DNA of 64,000 nucleotides from Bradyrhizobium cajani (GTDB lineage Bacteria; Pseudomonadota; Alphaproteobacteria; Rhizobiales; Xanthobacteraceae). The DNA is taken from positions 1 to 64,000 of the forward strand of contig NZ_WQNE01000009.1 in the NCBI RefSeq assembly GCF_009759665.1, read 5' to 3'. Below the pieces are notes generated by a model, which saw nothing but the letters and a program-made list of their open reading frames with translations, searched no databases and was not told where the DNA came from. The translations under genes were made by a program, and so were the position numbers. This document shows, piece by piece, positions 29,065-37,042 of this stretch. Positions within the stretch are counted from its first letter, which is position 1, and every line of letters begins with the position of its first letter.

Positions 29065-31002
29065 CTAGCTGAACAGCCGCATCAGCAGCGCTTTCCCGAC
29101 CGGGAGCGCTTTGACGCCCCGATAGGCGCGAACATATTCGCCGGCATAGAACGCCCGGATCGCGTGGACGCGCGTATCCATGCCTTCCTCGAACCGCACG
29201 GCGAATCCATCCGCGGTCCGTCGCACCACGACGGCCGCGATTGAACGGCCGTAGATGCGGCACTCGATGGTGCTTCCGGGTGCCGGCGGATCGGGGTCGA
29301 TCAGCCGCGCACCGGTAATGGAGATGTCGGCGAGCCGCGCGAGATGCGACCTGCCTTTCTGGCGCAGCAGGACGGCCTCGTTGCGATTGAAACGCTCCGC
29401 CTTGCGCTTGCGCGGCTGCTCGATGCAGACGAAGCAGACCACGGTGAGGATGAGCGCGTTGTAGAGGCTCCAGGCCAGCGCCAGTCCGCCATAGGCGATG
29501 TTCTCGCCGCGCAGATGCAGGATGAAGGCGTAGGCGATGGCCGCGAGCGTGATGACAAGCGCGCAGCCATAGATCCGCAGCAGCGGCCATTCGACGAAGC
29601 GCCTGTCGCGGTCGCCGCCTTTCGCCGTGACCTTGAATTTGTGTCCCTTCGGCTTCACCAGGCCGGTTGCCACCGCCTTGAGCACGGCGGGCGCGGCGAT
29701 GAGTTGGGACACGTCCGACATTATGGCGAGCGAGCGGCCGTGCGACAGCCAGGCCATGCTGAGACCGTGCCAGACATAGAACGGCAGAAAAACGCGCAGC
29801 AGCTCGGTCAGGTCGGCCCGAACCGCTTTGATGCCGAACAGCAGGAACAGCCAGGGCACCACCAGGCCCGCCACCTTCGAGATGTAGACCGCAGACCAGC
29901 TCATGAAGGCGTCGACCAGCGAGAGCCGGTCGATGAAGGCAAGCTTCGACTCCCGCGAGAGCGGTCCGCTGCGGCCGCGCACGATCTGCATCAGACCGAG
30001 GCACCAGCGCGCGCGCTGGGTGATGTATTCCTTCAGCCCTTCCGGCGCGAGCCCGATCGTCAACCGCTCGTTGAGATAGATCGTATTGAGGCCGCATTCC
30101 TTCAGGCGAAGCGTGACGAGGTAGTCTTCCGTCACCGAGTCGGTCGGAAAGCCACCAATCTGCATCAGCCCGGCATAGCGGATGAGGGATGAGGTGCCGC
30201 AGCAAAACGCGACGCCCCAGGCGTCCTTGGCCGGCATGAGGATGTCGAAGAAGAAGCGCTGTTCGTCGGGCCAGACATCGGTCGCGGCGAGGTTGGTCTG
30301 GATCGGATCGGGATTGATGAAGTGCTGCGGCGTCTGCACCACGCCGACCGACGCATCGTCCATGAGGGAAACTGTCCGCGCGAGGAAGTCGGGCCGCGGC
30401 ACGAAATCGGCGTCGAGAATGGCCACGAAGTCCGGCCGCTCCGGCAGCGCGCCGACGTGCCTGAGGGCATGGTTGATATTGCCGGCCTTGGCGTGGAGGT
30501 TGTCCGGCCGCGTCAGATAGTGGCAGCCGAGTTCGCCCGCGAGCCGGCGCAGCCAGGACCTGCGGCCGTCATCGAGCACCCAGACGCGGTAGTTGCCGTA
30601 CTCCATGCCGGTCGCGCCGATGATCGTGCGCTCGAGGATCGATCGTTCCTCGTTGTAGGTGCAGATGAAGACATCGATCAGCGGCGCGCGCGGATCGCGG
30701 GCGCGGCGGTCTATCCTTGCCGCACTGGTGCGGTCGATCGTCCGGCTCAGGAATAGCAGGGACAACGCTACCGCGACGAGCGAGGCTGCTTCCAGCAGCA
30801 TGAAGGGATAGCCGATTACGGCATCGACGGTCAGATGCGGCGGCGGAAGCGTCGACGTGATGCGCCAGGTGAGATAGCGGAGCAGGAAGACCAGCGAGAC
30901 GACGGCCAGGAACGAGCGTGCCATCGCGCTGTTGCGATTGAGCAGCGGCACGATCGCCATGAAGGCGCCGAGCGTGATCAGGCCGGGCGTCAGCGCCGTC
31001 AT
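29065..31002 (-). CDS. Processive GT2 polysaccharide synthase with C-terminal PilZ domain (BcsA/BgsA-like)
   Basis: The 645-aa inner-membrane glycosyltransferase polymerises a beta-glucan-type or related polymer and extrudes it. TM segments are at ~5-22, ~30-45 and ~65-85. The GT2 motifs are all visible: 'VLDDG' (Asp144-Asp145), 'LDADF' (Asp197-x-Asp199), 'SVTEDY' (Asp293) and QRARW (329-333). Further TM segments lie at ~365-415 and ~475-525. A cytoplasmic PilZ-type domain at ~530-605 has the c-di-GMP motif pair R533-x3-R537 and D559-x-S-x-x-G564. It starts in 1-nt overlap with the upstream membrane-fusion gene. The product may be mixed-linkage glucan, cellulose or an alginate-like polymer; this is undecided. 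Confidence 0.88.
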   Translation of the reverse strand: MTALTPGLITLGAFMAIVPLLNRNSAMARSFLAVVSLVFLLRYLTWRITSTLPPPHLTVDAVIGYPFMLLEAASLVAVALSLLFLSRTIDRTSAARIDRRARDPRAPLIDVFICTYNEERSILERTIIGATGMEYGNYRVWVLDDGRRSWLRRLAGELGCHYLTRPDNLHAKAGNINHALRHVGALPERPDFVAILDADFVPRPDFLARTVSLMDDASVGVVQTPQHFINPDPIQTNLAATDVWPDEQRFFFDILMPAKDAWGVAFCCGTSSLIRYAGLMQIGGFPTDSVTEDYLVTLRLKECGLNTIYLNERLTIGLAPEGLKEYITQRARWCLGLMQIVRGRSGPLSRESKLAFIDRLSLVDAFMSWSAVYISKVAGLVVPWLFLLFGIKAVRADLTELLRVFLPFYVWHGLSMAWLSHGRSLAIMSDVSQLIAAPAVLKAVATGLVKPKGHKFKVTAKGGDRDRRFVEWPLLRIYGCALVITLAAIAYAFILHLRGENIAYGGLALAWSLYNALILTVVCFVCIEQPRKRKAERFNRNEAVLLRQKGRSHLARLADISITGARLIDPDPPAPGSTIECRIYGRSIAAVVVRRTADGFAVRFEEGMDTRVHAIRAFYAGEYVRAYRGVKALPVGKALLMRLFS

Positions 31003-32348
31003 CACGGCGCGGCCTCGTTCCGGGCGAACACGACGCGGCCGGTGCGTCCCACCGTGCATGCGCGTGCCGCGGCATCGCGGGATGCCACGGTGACGCGATA
31101 GGGCTCCTTGCTCAGCGCATCCGGATTGATGGCGAGATTGGCGGGCGCGCCGGCGGCGCCCGTCAGGTTGACGACGGTGCCGGAGATCGGCTCGCCGCCG
31201 TCATTCGGCTCGAACGTGGCGTGATCGCCGAGCTGCAGGCGGTTGTAGACGTTCTCGGTGACGTTCGCGGTGATCACGGCGCCGCTGCAATCGAGCACCT
31301 TGAGCAGGGGCTGGCCGGCCTGCACGTCCTCGCCGGGCGAGGTCATCATCTCCCAGACGCGGCCCGCTACTGGCGTGGTGATGTTGGCCTCGGAGAGATC
31401 GGCGTAGCGGGCCTCCTCGATGATGATCTCGTTGGCGAGCCAGGCGATCTCGGTGTCGGTGCGTGCGAGATCGGCTTCGAGATCGCTCGCGCGCTGGCGC
31501 ATCTCCTCCTCGCGCTGCACCGAGCTTGGCCGGTCGTTATAGCTGTCGCCGAGGAACGAGCCGTTCCGCGCCGCAGTGAGCTCGACCTTCGCCGCATCCA
31601 GCCGCTTGCGCGCACCGAGCTCGGTCTGCTGTGACACCGAAAGTTCGCGCGTCAATCGTGCCAGCTCGACCGTCGAGACATTGCCGGATTTCGCCAGCGA
31701 CGACGCACGCTCGACGGCGGCACTGGCCTCGTCCCGCCGCGCTGCCGCCGCCTCGATCGAGGTCTGGATCTCCGCAATGCGCGCCTCGAGCTGGAGCACG
31801 CGCCCCTCGCGGAATTGTGCGGCCTGCCGCGCCAGGTCCTTTTGTGCGGCCTGGGCCGAGGCAAGCTTGGCGGCAAGGCTCGGCCGCTCGTTCTCCAGGC
31901 GCGATTTCTGCCGCCGGAGATCGTCGAGCCGGGTGCGATCGCTGCGCGAATTCACGACGCGCAGGACAACGGCCCCGGCGTCGAGCTTGGTCTGGTCAGT
32001 GACGCGTTGCGCGGCTGCCACGCGGCCGCCGATCGGCGTGCGCAGGGTGACGAGGCGGGAATTCAGCACCGCCTCGACGCTCGAAGTCTCCCAGATCGCG
32101 CGCAGCGGCAGCCAGCCGAACACGGCGATGATGGCAAGTCCGATGGCGATCTTGGCGCCGCGTCGCAGATGCGGCCAGCGGCTTCCGGATTCCGGCGCTG
32201 TCTGCGCTTCGGGCGCGTGGCCGGGCTCGTCATTGGCGAACAGCTGCTCGTGCAGGGCCTCCTGCAAGCCCTTCGCGTCGGTCTTCGCGTCCTGGGAGGA
32301 GGGGGTTGATCCTTGGTCGACGGAAGCGGCGCGCGAGCGGTCCATCAT
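31002..32348 (-). CDS. HlyD/Alg44-type membrane-fusion protein, partner of the glycan synthase
   Basis: The 448-aa protein has a cytoplasmic N-terminal tail and a single TM near residues 65-85 ('[23 protein letters not shown]'). A periplasmic HlyD fold follows: biotinyl-lipoyl half ('[14 protein letters not shown]'), a long coiled-coil hairpin (~140-290) and the second lipoyl/barrel part ('[31 protein letters not shown]'). ATG 32348 is preferred over the TTG at 32375 because AAGGTG lies just upstream. It precedes the synthase, the arrangement of rhizobial bgsBA and similar to alginate Alg44/Alg8. No PilZ domain is present here; that domain is on the synthase. Confidence 0.85.
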   Translation of the reverse strand: MMDRSRAASVDQGSTPSSQDAKTDAKGLQEALHEQLFANDEPGHAPEAQTAPESGSRWPHLRRGAKIAIGLAIIAVFGWLPLRAIWETSSVEAVLNSRLVTLRTPIGGRVAAAQRVTDQTKLDAGAVVLRVVNSRSDRTRLDDLRRQKSRLENERPSLAAKLASAQAAQKDLARQAAQFREGRVLQLEARIAEIQTSIEAAAARRDEASAAVERASSLAKSGNVSTVELARLTRELSVSQQTELGARKRLDAAKVELTAARNGSFLGDSYNDRPSSVQREEEMRQRASDLEADLARTDTEIAWLANEIIIEEARYADLSEANITTPVAGRVWEMMTSPGEDVQAGQPLLKVLDCSGAVITANVTENVYNRLQLGDHATFEPNDGGEPISGTVVNLTGAAGAPANLAINPDALSKEPYRVTVASRDAAARACTVGRTGRVVFARNEAAP

Positions 32349-32632
32349 GCGGTCACCTTGCTGACGAGATGCCAACGGAACCGGTCAATGCGCAGGAACC
32401 GCGCAGCGTGCCCGGTTACCGCCAATTAAGCCGACACTGCGCTTTCCAGGTCGCTAAGCGTCCGCGTGTGTTTTTGTACAAATTCCCGTCAAGATTTCGC
32501 GACGGCGGAAAGGCTGGCCGCGCCGCCATGGTTCTGCGGCCGGGCGACGCACGAACCTTGCGGTGCGCGGCCGCGTTCATACCTGCTGGGTGCCGGCCAG
32601 AGGTTCGCCCGCGGCCGCCTTGGGAGACGGCC

Positions 32633-33601
32633 ATGAACTATTTTCGTACCGCAATGCTGCTCGCAGCCCTGACCGCCCTGTTCATGGGCGTGGGCTATCT
32701 GATCGGCGGCGCCACCGGCGCCATGATCGCGCTCGTCATTGCGGCGGCGACCAATCTCTTCGCCTACTGGAACTCCGATCGCATGGTGCTGTCGATGTAC
32801 GGCGCCCATGAGGTCGACCGTTCGACTGCGCCTGAGCTGGTTGGCCTCGTCGCCGAGCTTGCGGGCCGCGCCGGCTTGCCGATGCCGCGCGTGTTCCTGA
32901 TGGACGAGCCGCAGCCCAACGCGTTCGCGACCGGCCGCAATCCCGAGAACGCCGCGGTCGCCGTCACCGCCGGCCTGATGCACCAGCTCAGCCGCGAGGA
33001 GCTCGCCGGCGTGATCGCGCACGAGCTCGCGCATATCAAGCATCGCGACACGCTGCTGATGACGATCACCGCGACCATCGCCGGCGCCATCTCCATGCTG
33101 GCGCAGTTCGGCATGTTCTTCGGCGGCCACCGCGACAACAACGGCCCGGGCATTGTCGGCTCGATCCTGATGATGATCCTCGCCCCGCTCGGCGCCATGC
33201 TGGTGCAGATGGCGATCAGCCGCACCCGCGAATATGCCGCGGACAATCTCGGCGGGCGCATCGTCGGCCAGCCGATGTGGCTGGCCTCGGCGCTGGTGAA
33301 GATCGAGGGTGCCGCGCATCAGGTGCCGAACTACGAGGCCGAGCGAAATCCCGCGACGGCGCACATGTTCATCATCAATCCGCTGTCGGGCCATGGCGTG
33401 GACAATCTCTTCACCACCCATCCCTCGACGCAGAACCGCATCGCCGCGCTCCAGCAACTGGCGGCCGAGCTCGGCGCGCAGGCGGGGCCGTCCGTCGGTG
33501 CCAACGAGAATTATCCGCCGCAAGGCCCCTGGGGCCGCTCGTCCTCGCGCGGTCCGTCACGTGGCCCTTCACGTGGCCCTTCACGTGGCCCTTGGGGCTG
33601 A
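32633..33601 (+). CDS. htpX: Membrane zinc metalloprotease HtpX
   Basis: The 322-aa M48 peptidase is an inner-membrane quality-control protease that degrades damaged membrane proteins. Two N-terminal TM segments lie at ~4-24 and ~26-45. The zinc motif HELAH is at residues 130-134, with the third ligand Glu in '[13 protein letters not shown]' (~205). Two further hydrophobic segments lie at ~145-165 and ~178-198. The C-terminus carries an unusual four-unit SRGP tail ending 'PWG', encoded by a 12-bp tandem repeat. ATG 32633 matches the family start. It is divergent from the glycan synthase pair across a 284-nt gap. Confidence 0.94.
   Translation: MNYFRTAMLLAALTALFMGVGYLIGGATGAMIALVIAAATNLFAYWNSDRMVLSMYGAHEVDRSTAPELVGLVAELAGRAGLPMPRVFLMDEPQPNAFATGRNPENAAVAVTAGLMHQLSREELAGVIAHELAHIKHRDTLLMTITATIAGAISMLAQFGMFFGGHRDNNGPGIVGSILMMILAPLGAMLVQMAISRTREYAADNLGGRIVGQPMWLASALVKIEGAAHQVPNYEAERNPATAHMFIINPLSGHGVDNLFTTHPSTQNRIAALQQLAAELGAQAGPSVGANENYPPQGPWGRSSSRGPSRGPSRGPSRGPWG
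33545..33592 (+). repeat. 12-bp in-frame tandem repeat, four units
   Basis: Four consecutive 12-nt units encode Ser-Arg-Gly-Pro. The last three (33557, 33569, 33581) are identical (TCACGTGGCCCT), while the first differs at synonymous positions. The pattern suggests recent slippage expansion at the 3' end of htpX. Confidence 0.9.
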
Positions 33602-33738
33602 TGGAACCGCCATCGGAAATTGCGCCCGGCTTTGTGACCTGGCGCACACAGGATCATCGAAGCGGGTGCTAACACCTCGACGAGACCATTCCTTCGAAAG
33701 GGGATGCGTGGCCGGCTCACCGCCGGTCATCGTCGAAG

Positions 33739-34380
33739 ATGATCAGAGTTGCCGTACCATCGTTGATCGTTCTGGGCGTGCTCGTTGGCTTGTCCACCCA
33801 TATGGTCGTCAATTGCGGTGACGAGGACGATCCCGACATCTGCTCGGCCGTGATCGGCTTCTCGCCGCTGCGCGGCTCGCTGATCGCCTTCGCCTATGAG
33901 GGGCGCGGGCGGATCGCGTTGCGCCATAGCGATTGGCGGCGGGCGATCGCCGATTTCGACGAGGCCATCCATCTCAATCCCAACCGTGCCTCGCTCTATC
34001 GCGACCGGGCGCTGGCGCGCCGGCAGAATGGCGACCTCGAGCTCGCCATCGCGGACTATGACGAAGCGATCGCGCATGATCCGAGGCTCGCCGCGCCCTA
34101 TCATCAGCGCGGTCTGGCGCTCGCTGCAACGGGCGATCTCGATCGCGCCATCCTGAGCTACAACACGGCGATCCGCCTCGACCCGTCGGATGCGCAGACC
34201 CGCCTCGACCGCGGGCTGTCGTACCTTGCCCGCGGCCAGGCCGACGACGCGCGCGCCGATTTCGAAGCCGCTCTGGCGCTGCCCGCCGGCAAGGATGGCC
34301 GCACCCGCGAGGCCGCGCGCGCCAGGCTCGCCGAACTCGCAAGTGCGGAGCCGACACAGGTCGCAGCGCCGAGACGGTGA
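33739..34380 (+). CDS. TPR-repeat protein with N-terminal membrane anchor or signal
   Basis: This is a 213-aa protein. Residues ~3-20 ('RVAVPSLIVLGVLVGLSTHM') form a signal anchor or uncleaved signal. Four TPR-like units follow from ~55 ('GRGRIALRHSDWRRAIADFDEAIHLNPN', 'LARRQNGDLELAIADYDEAIAHDPRL', 'RGLALAATGDLDRAILSYNTAIRLDPSD', 'GLSYLARGQADDARADFEAALALP'). Such proteins are periplasmic scaffolds. It begins 138 nt after htpX on the same strand; a link is possible but unproven. Confidence 0.82.
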   Translation: MIRVAVPSLIVLGVLVGLSTHMVVNCGDEDDPDICSAVIGFSPLRGSLIAFAYEGRGRIALRHSDWRRAIADFDEAIHLNPNRASLYRDRALARRQNGDLELAIADYDEAIAHDPRLAAPYHQRGLALAATGDLDRAILSYNTAIRLDPSDAQTRLDRGLSYLARGQADDARADFEAALALPAGKDGRTREAARARLAELASAEPTQVAAPRR

Positions 34381-34570
34381 GAGTTGGGGCTGGCGACTGC
34401 CGGCAATCCGGTGCGACCACCGCGCCGTGACACTCCGGAAGCCTTGCCGAGCAAAACTGTCGCAGCCTCTCACTGCGAGCGCGTCAACAATTCCGCGAGT
34501 ATTGATTTGGATCAATACCGAATTGCGGCCAGAGTGGACCCCGTGTCGTGCGGACTTGGAGGAGGTTCCA

Positions 34571-34963
34571 ATGCGCAAATGGGCTTTGATGATCCTGACA
34601 GCGAGTATCGCCTTAACAGCGGGGCACGCCCGGGCGCAAAGATATGACCCGGCTTATCCCGTTTGCCTGAACGTCATTTCTCGCGGAATGACCCCTTACT
34701 ATAGATGCAGCTACACGACGATGGAGCAATGCCGGGCGTCGGCCAACGGTCAGATGTGCGTCCTCAACCCGTATTACGCCGGCACGGCGGCCAGAGGGAG
34801 CAATCGGCGTCATCATCGCCAAACGTACGTGCCACCTAGGCCGCCGATCCACTATCGGGCTGCACCGTACAATCAATTCAATGAACCGTATTATGGAGCT
34901 TCCCAAGGTTACGCGCCGGGCGAGAAACAGCGTTTTCTCGATAGCGTGAGGCGATACATGTGA
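34571..34963 (+). CDS. Small exported protein, DUF3551-like, with GASQGYAPGEKQRFL tail
   Basis: The 130-aa protein has signal peptide 'MRKWALMILTASIALTAGHARAQ' (cleavage ~23). Four Cys follow in a DUF3551-like region ('YPVCLNVISRGMTPYYRCSYTTMEQCRASANGQMCVLNPYY'). After a basic His/Arg stretch the C-terminus reads 'EPYYGASQGYAPGEKQRFL...'. The same tail occurs in the minus-strand gene at 60591-60872. GGAGGT precedes ATG with proper spacing, which sets the start. Function unknown; it probably acts in the periplasm. Confidence 0.82.
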   Translation: MRKWALMILTASIALTAGHARAQRYDPAYPVCLNVISRGMTPYYRCSYTTMEQCRASANGQMCVLNPYYAGTAARGSNRRHHRQTYVPPRPPIHYRAAPYNQFNEPYYGASQGYAPGEKQRFLDSVRRYM

Positions 34964-35048
34964 CGGATGGCGGGCGGCCGTGCTCGCGCACGGACGCCGC
35001 TTAAAGCGCGATGAGATGCCCGCGACGGGGAGCAGGGAAGAGCAACGA

Positions 35049-35396
35049 CTACTTCGTCTTCTTCCCTTTGGCCTTCCCCGCAGCCTTCTTCTCAGGCTTT
35101 TCCTTCGCCTTTTTCTCCACCTTCGCCGCGATTGGCGTGCTGGCGGCAAGCCGCATCGACCGCGCGTAGCTGTCGGCGACGTTGTCGGCGGACATCTGGA
35201 GGCGCTTGGCGGCGGCGCTCGCCTGCTCCATCGTGGCCTTGGCCATCATCTTGAAGCGCTCGCCGGTCTCCTTGCCCTTGGCCTTGGCCGCAAGGCCGTT
35301 GAAGCGATCCCGCCGCTCCTTGGCGCGGGTCATCAGGCCCGTATGCAGCTGTCTGGCCAATTGCCGGATCACGACATCCAGGTCGGCGTCCGCCAT
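35049..35396 (-). CDS. Small basic protein with Lys/Ala-rich histone-like tail
   Basis: The 115-aa protein has a helical N-terminal part ('MADADLDVVIRQLARQLHTGLMTRAKERRDRFNGLAAKAKGKETGERFKMMAKATMEQASAAAKRLQMSADNVADSYARSMRL'). A tail of ~25 residues rich in Lys, Ala and Glu ends 'KAKGKKTK'. Such tails occur in histone H1-like and other nucleic-acid-binding proteins. ATG 35396 opens the folded part; a longer upstream frame is unlikely. DNA or RNA binding is inferred from composition only. Confidence 0.7.
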   Translation of the reverse strand: MADADLDVVIRQLARQLHTGLMTRAKERRDRFNGLAAKAKGKETGERFKMMAKATMEQASAAAKRLQMSADNVADSYARSMRLAASTPIAAKVEKKAKEKPEKKAAGKAKGKKTK

Positions 35397-35502
35397 GTTC
35401 TTCCATCCTCTTCGAAACGATATCGATGCGGGCGGGACTATGCAGATCGAGGCCCCCCTTGGCAATTCCCGCCTGTGCGTCATCCGCAGCTTCCGCTTTA
35501 CA

Positions 35503-35531
35503 AACAAGAAAGCCGCGCTTCTCGCGCGGCT
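35503..35531 (-). terminator. Intrinsic terminator, minus strand
   Basis: AGCCGCGC (35511-35518) and GCGCGGCT (35524-35531) form an 8-bp stem with a 5-nt loop. On the minus strand it is followed by TTCTTGTTTG. It lies 38 nt after the stop of the metallopeptidase-like gene at 35569. Confidence 0.8.
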
Positions 35532-35568
35532 CTTGACGTGGCCTGGCGCCTGGCGCGCCGTCTCGGCC

Positions 35569-36372
35569 TCACTTCAGCGAGGCAACCGGGCCGCTTGACG
35601 CTGCCGGGTCGGGGTCGAAGCCGAACACGCCGACCAGATATTTGTAATAGTCCGGCATCTTCTCCTTCAGCGCCTCGCGCGACTTCGGGTCGTGGAATTC
35701 GCTTTTTCCAGCCAGGAAAATGCTGGAGGTCACGGCGAAGAACTCCATGGGGTTCTTCATCGCATAGGATTCCTTGGGCAGCAGGTCCTTGGATTTGGCC
35801 AGAGCGTAGTAGCCGATCACACCCTTGTTGGCGTAGCCGTCCGGCAACAGCCGCGCGTGGTAGGCGTGCAGCAGCTCGTGCAGCAGCACGGCCTCCTTCT
35901 CGTAGCGCATCATGTCCGGCCGCAGCATGATGACGCCGAGCCCCGAATCGACCGCGAGGTCGACGGCATTGGGATTGGTCCAGCGCTGCGTGGCGTGGTC
36001 CCAGACCGTCAGCGCCCGCGGAGCGGTGCGCTGGATGTCCGGCGTGACCCTGCCGTAGCACGCGGTCGCGGCGCCTTCGTCAAGGCAGGCCAGCTCGCTT
36101 GCGACGATCGGAACGGTATGGAAGAAGCGCAGCACCCGCGGCGAGAGGCCGGACGCCTCGACGACGTCGATCTGCTGCTTCAGATTCTCGGTGAGCTTGT
36201 CGACGTCCTTGCGTTCGGAATTCTCCGACAGGTCGAACATGTAGCCGCGGTAGCTCTGGAAACCCGGCGGCAACGGCTTGGCTGCGCCAGCGGCCTCGAG
36301 CGGCCCGGCGTTGGATGGACTGGCGAAGAGCGCGCCGACGATGGTTGCCGTCAGCAGCAACGCAATGCGCAT
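35569..36372 (-). CDS. Putative secreted zinc metallopeptidase-like protein (HExxH)
   Basis: The 267-aa protein has signal peptide 'MRIALLLTATIVGALFASPSNA' (cleavage ~22). A gluzincin-like motif follows: H165-E-L-L-H169 in 'AVLLHELLHAYHARLL', with a candidate third ligand E210 in 'NPMEFFAVTSSIFL' about 41 residues later. Two Cys at ~96 and ~105 could form a disulfide. I do not recognise a named family. Proteolysis is suggested by the motif but not demonstrated. The gene has its own downstream terminator and seems monocistronic. Confidence 0.75.
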   Translation of the reverse strand: MRIALLLTATIVGALFASPSNAGPLEAAGAAKPLPPGFQSYRGYMFDLSENSERKDVDKLTENLKQQIDVVEASGLSPRVLRFFHTVPIVASELACLDEGAATACYGRVTPDIQRTAPRALTVWDHATQRWTNPNAVDLAVDSGLGVIMLRPDMMRYEKEAVLLHELLHAYHARLLPDGYANKGVIGYYALAKSKDLLPKESYAMKNPMEFFAVTSSIFLAGKSEFHDPKSREALKEKMPDYYKYLVGVFGFDPDPAASSGPVASLK

Positions 36373-36602
36373 GATGAACCCCCTGATGTCACTTCGCCCG
36401 GCAGAATAGGTCGTCGCCGTTTGCGAAAAGTGAGTGGGGCAACACTAAGGCACCGATGTTGAGGCGTGCTTAACCGCTGGTTGCAGATCGTGCGGGCGGA
36501 TTAGTGCCGGGTTAACCAAGCGTGGATCGGCCGCACGCTTCGGCGTAACATCCGCCTCCGGGCAACCAGGCCCGTAGATCCAGACAGCCGGAGGAGGATG
36601 CC

Positions 36603-36896
36603 ATGTATGCCGCCATCCGTCAGGCCAAGGCGAAGAGCGGGAGCGCGGAAGAGCTGGCGCGCCGCATCAAGGACGGCGCCGTTCCGATCATCAGCGATGT
36701 CGACGGTTTCCGCGCCTACTACGTCGTCTATGCCGGCGACGACACCGTGACCGCGATCTCGATCTTCGACAAGTTCGAACAGGCGGAGGAGGCGAACCGG
36801 CGTGCGATCGCCTGGATCGAGAAGGATCTGGGCTCGTTGCTCGCCGGACATGCAAGCGCCGCCGCGGGGCCGGTGATCGTGCATACGCTGGCGTGA
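36603..36896 (+). CDS. Small ABM-like protein (97 aa), unknown function
   Basis: The protein reads 'MYAAIRQAKAKSGSAEELARRIKDGAVPIISDVDGFRAYYVVYAGDDTVTAISIFDKFEQAEEANRRAIAWIEKDL...', which resembles antibiotic biosynthesis monooxygenase-type ferredoxin-like folds. These act as small enzymes or stress proteins. GGAGGAGG immediately upstream fixes the ATG. It is monocistronic. Confidence 0.75.
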   Translation: MYAAIRQAKAKSGSAEELARRIKDGAVPIISDVDGFRAYYVVYAGDDTVTAISIFDKFEQAEEANRRAIAWIEKDLGSLLAGHASAAAGPVIVHTLA

Positions 36897-36902
36897 GCCC
36901 TT

Positions 36903-37017
36903 CGTCATTGCGAGGAGCCCGTGACAAAATTGCGAAGCAATTTTGCGCTGGCGACGAAGCAATCCAGGCTGTCACTGCGGAAACAGTCCGGATTGCTTCG
37001 CTTCGCTCGCAATGACG
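36903..37017. repeat. Palindromic repeat, 'cgtcattgcgag' family
   Basis: Outer arms 'cgtcattgcgag' / 'ctcgcaatgacg' and inner arms 'gaagcaatccag' / 'ccggattgcttcg' are present. A nested small palindrome ('aaaattgcgaagcaatttt') sits in the left half. It lies between two convergent genes. Confidence 0.85.
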
Positions 37018-37042
37018 AGACTGAGACGGATGCGCGCCGCCC

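Noticed and set aside
28943..30205. An N-terminal extension of the MltB reading frame by more than 400 residues
   Set aside because: It runs antisense-in-frame through the glycan synthase gene and precedes a clear signal peptide at 28942.
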